From assembly GCF_900177665.1 (NCBI RefSeq), contig NZ_FXAW01000001.1, positions 744,001 through 808,000 on the forward strand: 64,000 bases of DNA, given 5' to 3'. Positions within the stretch are counted from its first letter, which is position 1. Each line of letters opens with the position of its first letter. Shown here piece by piece: positions 1 to 8,583 of the stretch. The notes beneath the pieces were generated by a model that saw nothing but the letters and a program-made list of their open reading frames with translations, did no database searches and was not told the origin of the DNA. A program made the translations under genes and the position numbers. This stretch comes from Marivirga sericea (lineage in GTDB: Bacteria > Bacteroidota > Bacteroidia > Cytophagales > Cyclobacteriaceae).

Positions 1-1
1 T

Positions 2-637
2 GATTCTTCCAGGCTTGAAAAAGACTATTTTTGGTGTGTAGATCCGATGGACGGGACCTTAGCATTTACAGAAAGCAGGAGCGGTTACTCGGTTTCCATA
101 GCCCTTATATCAAAGGCAGGGGACCCTATTATTGGAGCAGTCTGTATACCTGATAAGATGGAAGTATACAGTTCGATACTGGGTAAAGGTCTGCAATTAA
201 ATGGTGAAAAATTCAAGCATCCTACTACAAACGATCAGAAGCTTCATTTCTATAGAGATAACAGCATGGAAAAAGAAAGTTATTATGATCCAGTAGTAAG
301 AGAATTAAGGAATTGGGTATCAAACAGGAGCTTGGAGTTGGAGGTGCATGTGGGTTACGGTGCAGTAAGAAATGCTATAGCAGTAATACATTCCTCTAAA
401 AGCTGTTATTTTAAATTTCCTAAGAAACGTAAAGGAGGAGGTAGCATATGGGATTTTGCAGCGACCAGGCTTTTTTTCGAAGAACTGGGTTTGCCTTGTT
501 CAGATAGTTTTGGTGAAAAATTAGAGCTCAACAATCCGAATACCACTTTTATGAATGATGTAGGAGTCCTGTATACGAATGAAGAAAAGTTATCGAATTA
601 TATTTTGAATTTGGCAAGATCATTGGCGAGTGAATAG
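2..637 (+). CDS. inositol monophosphatase family protein (CysQ/IMPase-like), 5' truncated by window edge
   Basis: The reading frame is already open at base 2, so the N-terminus lies outside the window; the first ATG at 47 is inside the conserved motif and is not the start. The motif WCVDPMDGTLAF matches the metal-binding DPxDGT signature of the Mg-dependent phosphatase superfamily that includes inositol monophosphatase, 3'(2'),5'-bisphosphate nucleotidase (CysQ) and fructose-1,6-bisphosphatase. The C-terminal SIWDFAATRLFFEELG matches the second signature (WDxAA), which supplies another metal ligand. The upstream metal-site glutamates (GEE motif) are not in view. By family, it would hydrolyse a phosphate monoester such as PAP or inositol phosphate in the cytoplasm; the substrate cannot be told from this fragment. 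It is followed by 166 bp without a gene. Confidence 0.85.
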   Translation, partial: DSSRLEKDYFWCVDPMDGTLAFTESRSGYSVSIALISKAGDPIIGAVCIPDKMEVYSSILGKGLQLNGEKFKHPTTNDQKLHFYRDNSMEKESYYDPVVRELRNWVSNRSLELEVHVGYGAVRNAIAVIHSSKSCYFKFPKKRKGGGSIWDFAATRLFFEELGLPCSDSFGEKLELNNPNTTFMNDVGVLYTNEEKLSNYILNLARSLASE

Positions 638-803
638 AAGCTCATATTCCAATTAGTAATGCCCTTAAAAATTTTTCGAAACCTCATAATTCTACTTTTA
701 GTCGACTTAATTTAACTAATTCGTACTTCCTAACTTCTTTTTAAGAATAATTTTAGCTATCTTAATTTTTAACCTTAAAAGCATTCCTACTCAAAATCTC
801 CAC

Positions 804-2237
804 ATGCCAAAATTAAATTTAAGTAATTACGATACCACTCATTTTCTTGATGAAATGTTAGATGAGAACGGCCAGATTAGGTCTTCCTACACACTTTTTC
901 GAGACCGAATTGAAAAAATGGGTTGGAAAAAACTTAACTTCCTGCAGAAATCAACTGATCGAGCACAGCTTTCACTCGGAATGACCTTTAACGTCTATAG
1001 CGACAATCAGGGTACAGAACGTATACTACACTTAGACATTATTCCAAGGATAATAGATGGGGTGGAATGGGACAAACTGGAAAGAGGACTAAAGCAGAGA
1101 ATAACTGCACTCAATATGTTTGTAGCGGATATTTATGGCGAACAGAAAGTACTAAAAGATAAGATTGTACCAAAAGAGCTTATTTTTTCAAGTGCCACAT
1201 ATCTGAAAGAGTGCATAGGACTAAAGCCGCCTAAAGGCGTATGGTGTCATATTTCAGGATCAGACTTGATCAAAGGAGATGATAATCAGTTTTATGTACT
1301 TGAGGATAATTTACGATGTCCGTCTGGGGTTTCTTATATGTTGGAAAATAGAGAGATCTTAAAGCGAACCTTTCCTGAAATATTCGAAAAGTTAAAAGTT
1401 CGACCAGTCAATAATTACGCACATAATTTACGAGATATGCTGGAATCATTGTCTCCGCAGTCTGAAGCAACTATTGCTGTAATGACTCCAGGAGCTTATA
1501 ATTCAGCCTATTTTGAGCATGCCTATTTAGCGCAACAAATTGGAGCCGAACTGGTAGAGGGAAGGGATTTGGTAGTTCAGGATGATTGTGTGTATATGAT
1601 TACCACTAAAGGACTAAAAAGGGTTCATATTATCTATAGAAGGGTAGATGATGATTTCATTGACCCTTTAATCTTTAACCCCAACTCATTACTGGGAACT
1701 CCTGGTCTTTTCAATGCCTACAAAAAGGGAAATGTCGTTTTGGTGAATGCTCCTGGGACAGGAGTTGCTGATGATAAGGCAGTCTATGCGTACATTCCAA
1801 GAATCATAAAATATTATTTAGGAGAGGAGCCTATTCTGGAGAACGTCCAAACTTATATCTGCGATGAAGAAGCAGACCGAAAGTACGTACTTGAAAATAT
1901 CGCCAATTTAGTGATAAAGCAAACCGATGCTTCTGGTGGTTATGGGATGTTAATCGGTCCTAAATCTACTTTAAAAGAACAAGAAGAGTTTAAAGCTAAG
2001 ATCAAAGCTAACCCAAGAAATTATATTGCCCAGCCTATGATCAATCTATCTAGGGTGCCAACATTATCCGAAGACGAGATTCAGGGAAGACATGTAGATT
2101 TAAGGCCCTATATTCTATTTGGTGAAGATATAAAGATTACTCCTGGTGCATTAACCCGTGTAGCGCTTAAAAAAGGGTCCATCGTGGTAAATTCCTCTCA
2201 AGGCGGAGGAAGTAAAGATACCTGGGTGCTAGATTAA
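804..2237 (+). CDS. circularly permuted ATP-grasp protein (type 2)
   Basis: This 477-residue protein matches the circularly permuted ATP-grasp family (formerly DUF404/DUF407). Landmarks are the FVADIYGEQ segment, the LEDNLRCPSGVSYMLENR core near residues 165-185, and a C-terminal KQTDASGGYGMLIGP glycine-rich nucleotide loop followed by RPYILFGEDIKITPGALTRVAL. ATP-grasp enzymes join a carboxylate to an amine through an acyl-phosphate, so a peptide- or amide-forming role is expected; the substrate is unknown. It is the first gene of a same-strand run with the alpha-E (64 bp later), transglutaminase and zinc peptidase genes. That gene set recurs in many bacteria and has been proposed to make and process a peptide-like product. 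The start ATG at 804 gives the expected family length. Confidence 0.9.
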   Translation: MPKLNLSNYDTTHFLDEMLDENGQIRSSYTLFRDRIEKMGWKKLNFLQKSTDRAQLSLGMTFNVYSDNQGTERILHLDIIPRIIDGVEWDKLERGLKQRITALNMFVADIYGEQKVLKDKIVPKELIFSSATYLKECIGLKPPKGVWCHISGSDLIKGDDNQFYVLEDNLRCPSGVSYMLENREILKRTFPEIFEKLKVRPVNNYAHNLRDMLESLSPQSEATIAVMTPGAYNSAYFEHAYLAQQIGAELVEGRDLVVQDDCVYMITTKGLKRVHIIYRRVDDDFIDPLIFNPNSLLGTPGLFNAYKKGNVVLVNAPGTGVADDKAVYAYIPRIIKYYLGEEPILENVQTYICDEEADRKYVLENIANLVIKQTDASGGYGMLIGPKSTLKEQEEFKAKIKANPRNYIAQPMINLSRVPTLSEDEIQGRHVDLRPYILFGEDIKITPGALTRVALKKGSIVVNSSQGGGSKDTWVLD

Positions 2238-2301
2238 GTAATAGATAAAGTAGAACTTATAGCAATCTTAAAATCAGTCAGTTACCATTAAATTATAAAG
2301 A

Positions 2302-3300
2302 ATGTTAAGTAGAGTAGCAGATCACATTTACTGGATGAACAGGTACATAGAAAGAGCTGAAAATTATGCTCGATTTATGGATGTCAATTTCAATTTATCA
2401 TTAGATCTCCAACCTGATGAAGCAGCACAATGGAGGCCCTTGGTAGTGACAACAGGAGATTGGCCTCTATATCAAAGTCTTCATAAAACGGTAAGCAAAA
2501 GTAAGGTCATTCATTTTTTAGGATTTGACGAACGAAACCCAAATTCAGTGCATAATTGCATCGTCTATGCGAGAGAAAATGCGCGCTCAATCAGACCAGA
2601 AATAACTAAAGAGGTTTGGGAACAAATAAATTATCTCTACTATTTTGTCAAGGAAGGGACTAGTAAAAAGAAATGGGAAAATAAAGATCCAAGGAACTAC
2701 TTTTTAGAGATTAAGAAAGGATGTCAAATGCTATATGGTATTCTAAATTCGACTATTTCGCGTTCAGAAGGCTGGCACTTTGGTAGAATTGGTCAGTTGA
2801 TCGAACGTGCAGATAAAACATCTAGAGTATTGGATGTTAAATACCATATTTTACTTCCTGAATCAGTTAAAGTAGGGTCGCCTTTCGATCTTATTCAATG
2901 GTCAGCTTTACTAAAATCGGTAAGTGCTTACGATATGTACAGACGAAAATACGGAAAATTGACAGCCCAGGGAATTTGTGAATTTCTCATCTTTGATAAA
3001 CACTTTCCTCGGTCCATATTAAGCTGTTTAACTGACGTTGATCGTTCTTTACGTTCCAATTCAAACAAGGACTCAATTTATAGGTCCACGGCCGAAAAAC
3101 AGTTGGGATTACTCCGTTCTCAGCTAGAATACTCTGATATCAACGAAGTTTTTGAGACTGGTGTACATGAATTTTTGGATAATATTCAAGTGCGACTTAA
3201 TGAGGTTTCTGAAAGTATTTTCCAAAATTATTTCTCAGTCGCAGATCATTATAAATCAGAAAATCCGCTGTTTTCGAATAACAATAAGCAGGTACAGTAA
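2302..3300 (+). CDS. alpha-E domain-containing protein (DUF403)
   Basis: The 332-residue protein begins MLSRVADHIYWMNRYIERAENYAR, the standard opening of the all-helical alpha-E (DUF403) family, and runs to the usual family length. The conserved RxxGxLIERADKTSRVLDVKYH-like helix appears around residues 160-180. No catalytic residues are known for this family; it almost always accompanies the circularly permuted ATP-grasp protein, sometimes fused to it, so a partner or scaffold role in the same reaction is inferred. The gene lies 64 bp after the ATP-grasp gene and 37 bp before the transglutaminase gene, consistent with one operon. Confidence 0.9.
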   Translation: MLSRVADHIYWMNRYIERAENYARFMDVNFNLSLDLQPDEAAQWRPLVVTTGDWPLYQSLHKTVSKSKVIHFLGFDERNPNSVHNCIVYARENARSIRPEITKEVWEQINYLYYFVKEGTSKKKWENKDPRNYFLEIKKGCQMLYGILNSTISRSEGWHFGRIGQLIERADKTSRVLDVKYHILLPESVKVGSPFDLIQWSALLKSVSAYDMYRRKYGKLTAQGICEFLIFDKHFPRSILSCLTDVDRSLRSNSNKDSIYRSTAEKQLGLLRSQLEYSDINEVFETGVHEFLDNIQVRLNEVSESIFQNYFSVADHYKSENPLFSNNNKQVQ

Positions 3301-3337
3301 AGGATTTTTTCTTTTCTAAATCTAAAATTACCACTTT

Positions 3338-4180
3338 ATGAGAATAAAAATAAGTCATCATACACGATACCGGTTTGACTCAGAGGTATTTTTAGAGCCA
3401 CACTACCTGAGGTTTCATCCCAAAAAAACAGCGTATTCACAGACCGAAAGTTATGATCTTGTGGTAAGTCCAAAAATGGCTGGTGATAAAGAACTGCTGG
3501 ATGCTGAAAACAATAGAATTAATTTCTGCTGGTTTGAAGGCTTAACGAACCAATTGACTATTCAGCTGGAGACAATCGTTGCTATCAAGGAATATAATCC
3601 CTTTAATTTTATAATTACGCCATTTGAATATAATCGAATCCCTTTTACCTATAATAACAATGACGCCATGCTGCTTCAGGCCAGTATGGCAAAGCAGCCA
3701 TTGGGGGAAGAATTAATGAAGTATGCTCAGAATATACTTGAAGACGCTGATCATCAATCAATTCCATTTTTAACCAATTTAACAGATCAGATTCATAATG
3801 ATTTTGATGTTGTGTATCGTGAGGAAGGAGCCCCAATGCCAGCAGAAGAATGCTTTTCCGGGAAAAGTGGTTCCTGCCGAGACCTTTCCTGGATGCAAAT
3901 CAGTGTCTTGCGGCAGTTAGGAGTAGCTAGTCGATTTGTAAGCGGTTACTATTACTTTGAAATGGAAGAACCCAGCTATGAATTACATGCCTGGTTAGAA
4001 GTTTTTTTACCAGGAGCGGGCTGGGTAGGTTTAGATCCCAGCCACGGTATTTTGACAGGAAAAACACATATACCGGTTGCTGCAAGTGCATTTCCTGAAA
4101 ACACTATGCCTGTCACAGGATCTATCAGAGGCTCAGCTAAAATGGAGTTAGAAACCTCACTGGTAATTAAGACATTATAA
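3338..4180 (+). CDS. transglutaminase-like cysteine peptidase family protein
   Basis: A 280-residue protein with an N-terminal bacterial transglutaminase-like beta domain (HHTRYRFDSEV start, about residues 1-90) and a transglutaminase core. A full Cys-His-Asp triad is visible: C180 in GSCRDLSWM, H217 in ELHAWLEV and D233 in GLDPSHG. No signal peptide is seen, so it acts in the cytoplasm unless exported by another route. Family members cleave or transfer amide bonds. Its position after the ATP-grasp and alpha-E genes suggests it trims, hydrolyses or crosslinks the peptide-like product of that pair. The start codon at 3338 keeps the conserved N-terminal strand. No unusual residues were seen. 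Confidence 0.9.
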   Translation: MRIKISHHTRYRFDSEVFLEPHYLRFHPKKTAYSQTESYDLVVSPKMAGDKELLDAENNRINFCWFEGLTNQLTIQLETIVAIKEYNPFNFIITPFEYNRIPFTYNNNDAMLLQASMAKQPLGEELMKYAQNILEDADHQSIPFLTNLTDQIHNDFDVVYREEGAPMPAEECFSGKSGSCRDLSWMQISVLRQLGVASRFVSGYYYFEMEEPSYELHAWLEVFLPGAGWVGLDPSHGILTGKTHIPVAASAFPENTMPVTGSIRGSAKMELETSLVIKTL

Positions 4181-4193
4181 ATTGTTTTTTGCT

Positions 4194-4201
4194 TATATTT
4201 G
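4194..4201 (+). promoter_or_regulatory. Bacteroidetes -7 element (TATATTTG) upstream of the zinc peptidase gene
   Basis: The octamer TATATTTG matches the Bacteroidetes primary-sigma consensus TAnnTTTG exactly and sits 36 bp before the ATG at 4237. No well spaced -33 TTG is visible, so strength is uncertain. It suggests the peptidase gene can be transcribed separately from the upstream three-gene run. Confidence 0.5.
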
Positions 4202-4236
4202 CCCTCTCTAAAAGCCTAATTCAGTAGCGTCCAGGA

Positions 4237-5301
4237 ATGAAAATATTCGAATGCGGAAATTGCAAGTACGCTTTATTTTTTGAAAATAACTCTTGCGAAA
4301 ATTGTGGTTATATCAGCGGTTACTATGATCAAAACCATCAAATGCTGACTTTTGATCCAAAGCAAAGGACTCTTTTTTCTGCTAAAAAACAATTATCATT
4401 TAAATTTTGTAAAAATAAACAGCACCAAACCTGTAATTGGCTTATCCCAATTGAAAGTACTGAAGAATTCTGTACAGCCTGTCAACTCAACAGAATCATC
4501 CCTGATTTGTCTGATGCTAAAAATGTTGAAAATTGGCGACATTTAGAAGTAGCAAAGCACCGGCTCATTTATCAATTACAAAAACTGCATCTACCATTAA
4601 AAAGTAAGCATAAAGATGAAAAAGGTCTGGGATTTGACTTTGTAGTTAGACAAAAACAAAGTCAGCTAATGACCGGCCATGCAAATGGTATAGTCACAAT
4701 TTTGCTGCGCGAGGCAGATTCAGTTTTTAGGGAAAAAACCAGAAGAGAATTATCGGAGCCCTACAGGACATTAATCGGCCATTTTAGACATGAAGTTGGA
4801 CACTATTTTTGGGATGTTTTAATTAGTACGAACAATAAAAACTTGAACGACTTCAGGAAGCTGTTTGGCGATGAGCGTCAAAACTACGGCCTGAGTTTAC
4901 AGCAATATTACAAGGGAGAAGGAAAAATAGATTGGCAGGATTCATACATTAGCAAATATGCCAGTTCACATCCTTGGGAAGACTGGGCAGAAACATGGGC
5001 TCACTATCTTCATATAATGGATATGGTGGAAACAGCCTATTATTTTGGAATTAAAACCGAACCAAAGTCGACTAATGATAAAATGGAGCTCAATGCACCT
5101 CTTGATCCTTACAAAGCACCTCTCTTTGATTCGGTCTTAAAAAACTTTATTCCGCTGACTTTTGCAGTAAATAGTATCAACCGTTCAATGGGTGTGCCTG
5201 ATGTATATCCCTTTGTCGTTTCTTCTGCGGTGGTCAGCAAAATGAAATTCATTCATCAGGTTTTGACTGGAATGAAAAAGAGAGACGAGTATGACAGCTA
5301 G
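4237..5301 (+). CDS. putative zinc-binding metallopeptidase with N-terminal zinc ribbon (Peptidase_Mx family)
   Basis: A 354-residue protein that opens with a zinc ribbon (C6, C9, C20, C23) and a second cysteine set (C58, C66, C79, C82), then carries a gluzincin-like HEVGH motif at residues 185-189 in HFRHEVGHYFWDVL. The conserved ASSHPWEDWAETWAHYLH segment further on supplies the likely third metal ligand. This layout matches the putative zinc-binding metallopeptidase family (PF15887) that often accompanies the ATP-grasp/alpha-E/transglutaminase genes. There is no signal peptide, so a cytoplasmic peptidase is expected; the substrate is unknown and may be the peptide made by its neighbours. 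It has its own candidate promoter at 4194. Confidence 0.88.
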   Translation: MKIFECGNCKYALFFENNSCENCGYISGYYDQNHQMLTFDPKQRTLFSAKKQLSFKFCKNKQHQTCNWLIPIESTEEFCTACQLNRIIPDLSDAKNVENWRHLEVAKHRLIYQLQKLHLPLKSKHKDEKGLGFDFVVRQKQSQLMTGHANGIVTILLREADSVFREKTRRELSEPYRTLIGHFRHEVGHYFWDVLISTNNKNLNDFRKLFGDERQNYGLSLQQYYKGEGKIDWQDSYISKYASSHPWEDWAETWAHYLHIMDMVETAYYFGIKTEPKSTNDKMELNAPLDPYKAPLFDSVLKNFIPLTFAVNSINRSMGVPDVYPFVVSSAVVSKMKFIHQVLTGMKKRDEYDS

Positions 5302-5382
5302 TAAAATAAACCCCTTATTTGTTACTTTAAATAATTAGAACCTTTGTGTCCTATTTTTTTACGAGAAGGCATAATTAGTGCA

Positions 5383-5446
5383 TTAATCATCTGCAACAGA
5401 CCATTACAAGGCTTAAAAGCATTTTGAAGAGATTGTAGATGATTAA
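5383..5446. repeat. 14-bp inverted repeat (long stem) in the 5.3-5.5 kb intergenic space
   Basis: The arm at 5383-5396 is the reverse complement of 5433-5446 apart from one position that would pair as G-U in RNA; the loop is 36 nt. It lies between the zinc peptidase stop (5301) and the candidate promoter at 5531 of the next gene, so it is not in that gene's leader. It may be the 3' end or attenuator of the upstream transcript, a protein-binding dyad, or a small RNA. No T-run follows. Confidence 0.45.
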
Positions 5447-5530
5447 GTGTAAAATGCTAGTGCTGACAAGCTAATAGAACTTGTAGCTATTTTAATTCTT
5501 CATCTATAAAAATTACTCAATATTCATCGC

Positions 5531-5538
5531 TATTTTTG
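5531..5538 (+). promoter_or_regulatory. Bacteroidetes -7 element (TATTTTTG) upstream of the SDR-like gene
   Basis: TATTTTTG matches TAnnTTTG and ends 18 bp before the ATG at 5557, predicting a leader of only about a dozen bases. No clear -33 TTG is present at the usual spacing. Confidence 0.45.
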
Positions 5539-5556
5539 CAGATTCAAAATTAGTAT

Positions 5557-7113
5557 ATGACAGAAATTACCGAAGAAGGCAAAAACACTGCTTTCAGCGA
5601 AGAACAGATTGAACAATGCATCTCCATCTTGGAAGCATTGAATAAGGATACCAATCAGATTTTTGATATCCCTAAAGAAAAAAGAAAAGCCCTCATCATG
5701 GCGGCTGGCTTATTTTCAAGGCCAAGCAGAGAAGAATTTCGTAGACGGAGGAAGGATGCAAAAAAAGCTGAAAAGAGAATAATTAAGGAAAAAGATAAAG
5801 AAGCAAGAAATAAGACGGGCATTAGAAGTGCAAGAGAGGCTTTAGTGTTTGAAGCTCCTAAAATGATCTCCTTAACGGGCAGTATTCCCAAATCCGATGT
5901 GAAATTAGAAAAACCACGTGAATGCTATGTCTGCAAAGAACAATACGATACGCTCCACCATTTTTACGACACTATGTGTCCTACATGTGGCGATTTTAAT
6001 TATGCGAAGCGTTTCCAAACAGCTGATTTAACTGGCCAAGTGGCACTCATCACGGGTTCTCGCCTGAAGATCGGCTATCATATTACACTGATGATGTTAA
6101 GAGCCGGAGCCACTGTAATCGCAACGACACGTTTTCCTGTAGATTCGGCTCTTCGTTTTGCAAAAGAAGATGATTATCACAAATGGAAAAATCGTCTGAA
6201 AATTCACGGCTTGGATTTAAGGCATATTCCTAGTGTAGAGATTTTCTGTAATTTTATAGAACAGCGATACGAACGATTAGATGTATTGATTAATAATGCT
6301 GCGCAGACGGTAAGACGTCCATCCGGGTTTTATAAGCATTTAATACCCAATGAGGAAAAGCCATTTTCAGAACTTCCTTCTTATGCACAGGAACTACTAT
6401 CAGATCATGATTCTTGCGTGAGAGAGCTGCGTGAGCTAAGTGAAGGTGTAGCGGATGGTCAAAAAAATCTTCCAGTAAGCTGGCACGGGAAAATGCTAGG
6501 AGTGGGGCTGAGCTCTTCCGCCAAGCTATCTCAAATCCCGTATAGCATTGATAATTCTTTAAGCGCTGAAGAGGTATTCCCGGAAGGAAAATTAGATGCA
6601 GATTTACAACAAGTAGATTTACGGAAAACAAACAGCTGGCGACTAAAACTAGGCGAGATCAACACCATTGAAATGGTGGAAGTACAGTTGGTGAATTCTG
6701 TTGCGCCTTTTGTGCTTTGTAATCGCTTAGCGGCTCTTATGAAGAAGGATGATACAGGAAAGAAGCATATCATTAATGTATCGGCTATGGAGGGAAAATT
6801 CCATCGCTATCATAAGGAAGATCGTCATCCACATACCAATATGGCAAAAGCAGCTTTAAATATGATGACGCATACTGCCGCATCAGATTTTGCTAAATAT
6901 GGCATTTATATGAATGCTGTTGACACTGGTTGGGTAACTGATGAAGATCCGGCTGAATTAGCTAAAAAGAAAGAAAAGGAACACGACTTTCAACCGCCTT
7001 TAGATATAGTGGATGGTGCTGCAAGAGTAATGGATCCTTTATTGGATGGCATTAATACTGGGAAACACTGGTGTGGAAAGTTTTTGAAGGATTATAGACC
7101 GATTGATTGGTAA
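5557..7113 (+). CDS. SDR-family NAD(P)-binding protein with N-terminal extension and zinc knuckle; catalytic Tyr replaced
   Basis: The 518-residue protein has a charged N-terminal extension (1-100), a four-cysteine zinc knuckle (C123, C126, C141, C144), then a Rossmann domain of the short-chain dehydrogenase type. Cofactor-binding features are a modified glycine motif TGSRLKIG near 166-173 and the structural NNAA motif near 246-249. The catalytic serine region NVSA (S409) is kept. Where YxxxK is expected the sequence reads TNMAK: K431 is present but the tyrosine is threonine (T427). An insertion of roughly 100 residues (about 255-365) separates the NNAA and active-site regions. The fold is clear, but standard SDR oxidoreductase chemistry is doubtful; it may bind a nucleotide cofactor in a regulatory role. 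The gene is monocistronic, with a probable promoter at 5531. Confidence 0.8.
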   Translation: MTEITEEGKNTAFSEEQIEQCISILEALNKDTNQIFDIPKEKRKALIMAAGLFSRPSREEFRRRRKDAKKAEKRIIKEKDKEARNKTGIRSAREALVFEAPKMISLTGSIPKSDVKLEKPRECYVCKEQYDTLHHFYDTMCPTCGDFNYAKRFQTADLTGQVALITGSRLKIGYHITLMMLRAGATVIATTRFPVDSALRFAKEDDYHKWKNRLKIHGLDLRHIPSVEIFCNFIEQRYERLDVLINNAAQTVRRPSGFYKHLIPNEEKPFSELPSYAQELLSDHDSCVRELRELSEGVADGQKNLPVSWHGKMLGVGLSSSAKLSQIPYSIDNSLSAEEVFPEGKLDADLQQVDLRKTNSWRLKLGEINTIEMVEVQLVNSVAPFVLCNRLAALMKKDDTGKKHIINVSAMEGKFHRYHKEDRHPHTNMAKAALNMMTHTAASDFAKYGIYMNAVDTGWVTDEDPAELAKKKEKEHDFQPPLDIVDGAARVMDPLLDGINTGKHWCGKFLKDYRPIDW

Positions 7114-7114
7114 G

Positions 7115-7138
7115 CCAGCCCCAGCCCCCTAACCCCCA
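7115..7138. repeat. C-rich intergenic repeat
   Basis: Directly after the SDR-like gene is a C-rich stretch reading CCAGCCCCCTAACCCCC in an otherwise AT-rich spacer. Short C/G-rich intergenic repeats of this look are common in Bacteroidetes genomes. A related G/C-rich palindrome occurs inside the next gene at 7277-7294. Confidence 0.4.
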
Positions 7139-7251
7139 AAGTGGAAACTATCATGGATTATACTTAGTAGAATGACAAAATAGTTATGTCTCTTTTTTTT
7201 ACATTGATGAGGGTATAAATATCTTTAAAGAGCACAAAATTTCAAATTAAA

Positions 7252-7764
7252 ATGAAAAAGAAAATCAGTGCGTCTTCCCCGCCAACTGGCGGGGTTCGGG
7301 GGCTCTTTATTGACGGAAGCGTTAACAACCAACTGAAAGTGGGCTACGGTGCCTTTTTGCTAGTTAATAAAAGTGAAATGGATCATACTGATCTGCACCA
7401 AAAAATACAGATCAAGCAGTTTGAAAATACCTCTTCAACCAAATTAGAATTACAGACATTGATTTGGGCGCTAGGGAAACTTGAAAGTATCCCTGAAAAG
7501 CTAATCGTTTATACAGATTCTCAAAATATCATAAGTTTGAAGGATAGGCGTAAGGGAATGGAAGAGAAGAATTTTTATTCTGCGAAAGGAAGGCTATTGA
7601 ATCATCATGAGTTATATCGTGAAGTATTTTTATTAACTGATCAGCTCAACTGCGAATTTGTCAAAGTGAAGGGTCATCAAGCTGGTCTCACAAAAAACGA
7701 GACTGAGAAAATCTTCACGCTAGTTGACCGAGCAGCAAGAAAAGCATCTAGGAGTTTAAATTAG
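7252..7764 (+). CDS. ribonuclease H family protein
   Basis: A 170-residue RNase H-fold protein. The expected acidic residues are in order: Asp in LFIDGSVNN, Glu in STKLELQTL, Asp in VYTDSQN, and a final His/Asp set in KVKGHQAG and LVDRAARKA. RNase HI enzymes cut the RNA strand of RNA/DNA hybrids during replication and repair; the spacing of motifs supports an active enzyme, although it is not a close match to canonical RnhA. The first roughly 14 codons are encoded by a GC-rich palindrome (7277-7294) unlike the rest of the gene, and no other in-frame ATG precedes the RNase H domain, so the start at 7252 is accepted. A bidirectional terminator follows at 7801. Confidence 0.85.
   Translation: MKKKISASSPPTGGVRGLFIDGSVNNQLKVGYGAFLLVNKSEMDHTDLHQKIQIKQFENTSSTKLELQTLIWALGKLESIPEKLIVYTDSQNIISLKDRRKGMEEKNFYSAKGRLLNHHELYREVFLLTDQLNCEFVKVKGHQAGLTKNETEKIFTLVDRAARKASRSLN
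7277..7294. repeat. GC-rich perfect palindrome inside the 5' end of the RNase H gene
   Basis: CCCCGCCA and TGGCGGGG form perfect 8-bp arms separated by two bases, followed by further G-rich sequence to 7302. It translates in frame as SPPTGG, so the repeat is tolerated as a coding N-terminal extension. Confidence 0.6.
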
Positions 7765-7800
7765 GGCAATAGGAGGTTTTCAGATTGGAATAGGCATAAA

Positions 7801-7824
7801 AAAAGCTCCAATCATGGAGCTTTT
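7801..7824. terminator. bidirectional rho-independent terminator
   Basis: AAAAGCTCCA and TGGAGCTTTT are perfect 10-bp arms around a 4-nt loop, flanked by A and T runs on both sides. It lies between the convergent RNase H (+) and fasciclin (-) genes and can end both transcripts. Confidence 0.85.
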
Positions 7825-7846
7825 ACTAATTGGTTAATGAATTTAA

Positions 7847-8425
7847 TTATTTCTTAGCAGGAGGCATAATTACCGCATCAATAACATGTACTACACCATT
7901 TGAAGCTGCCACATCTGCAGATACAACATTGGCTCCATTTACTTTAGCACCATCAGCTGTCGTAATAGTTACTTCAGCGCCATTAACAGTTTTAGCTTTC
8001 ATGCCGTCAGAAAGGTCTGTTGACATTACTTTTCCTGCCACTACGTGATAGGTTAAAATAGCAGCTAATTTCTCTTTATTTTCAGGCTTCAATAGATCAT
8101 CTAGTGTGCCTGCCGGCAAAGCTGCGAATGCTTCGTTGGTAGGTGCGAAAACAGTAAAAGGACCTTCTCCTTGTAATGTCTCTACCAATCCGCCAGCTTT
8201 AACTGCGGATACTAATGTTGATAGGGATTCTGTTTCCATTGCCAAGGCTACGATATCTTTAGCAGACTCATCTTCTTCAACGATTTCTTCAACAGCTGAA
8301 GATTCTTCAGTTACAGCTTCTTCCATTGAATTCTCTTCTGACTGATCAGATTTTGATTCTCCACCGCCACAGGCTAGGAACGTAAATATTAATCCTAAAG
8401 CGAATACGTAATTTAATTTTTTCAT
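7847..8425 (-). CDS. fasciclin (FAS1) domain lipoprotein
   Basis: The 192-residue product starts with a lipoprotein signal ([19 protein letters not shown], lipobox cysteine at 19) and a G/S/E-rich linker to about residue 55. A single FAS1 domain follows, with the hallmark segments [27 protein letters not shown] and [15 protein letters not shown]1 domains mediate adhesion or ligand binding; here the protein is expected to be anchored in the cell envelope. The gene stands alone between the terminator at 7801 and a 158-bp spacer. The acidic linker is typical of Bacteroidetes surface lipoproteins. Confidence 0.92.
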   Translation of the reverse strand: MKKLNYVFALGLIFTFLACGGGESKSDQSEENSMEEAVTEESSAVEEIVEEDESAKDIVALAMETESLSTLVSAVKAGGLVETLQGEGPFTVFAPTNEAFAALPAGTLDDLLKPENKEKLAAILTYHVVAGKVMSTDLSDGMKAKTVNGAEVTITTADGAKVNGANVVSADVAASNGVVHVIDAVIMPPAKK

Positions 8426-8530
8426 AGTGATATGATTTAGTGAGTCCTTATAACTCTGTTTAAATCAATTTGTTTGAAAAATAAAAAAGCTGATTTTCTC
8501 GCGGCCTACGCTTACTGTAACTGAAATATG

Positions 8531-8551
8531 AAAGCAAATTCAATTTGCTTT
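8531..8551 (-). terminator. hairpin downstream of the receiver-domain gene
   Basis: AAAGCAAATT and AATTTGCTTT form perfect 10-bp arms around one base (effective loop about 5 nt). It lies 33 bp past the stop of the minus-strand receiver gene at 8584. The T-run on that strand is short, so termination efficiency is uncertain. Confidence 0.5.
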
Positions 8552-8583
8552 TTATTTGCACAACTTGCTAGAAAACATGATTA

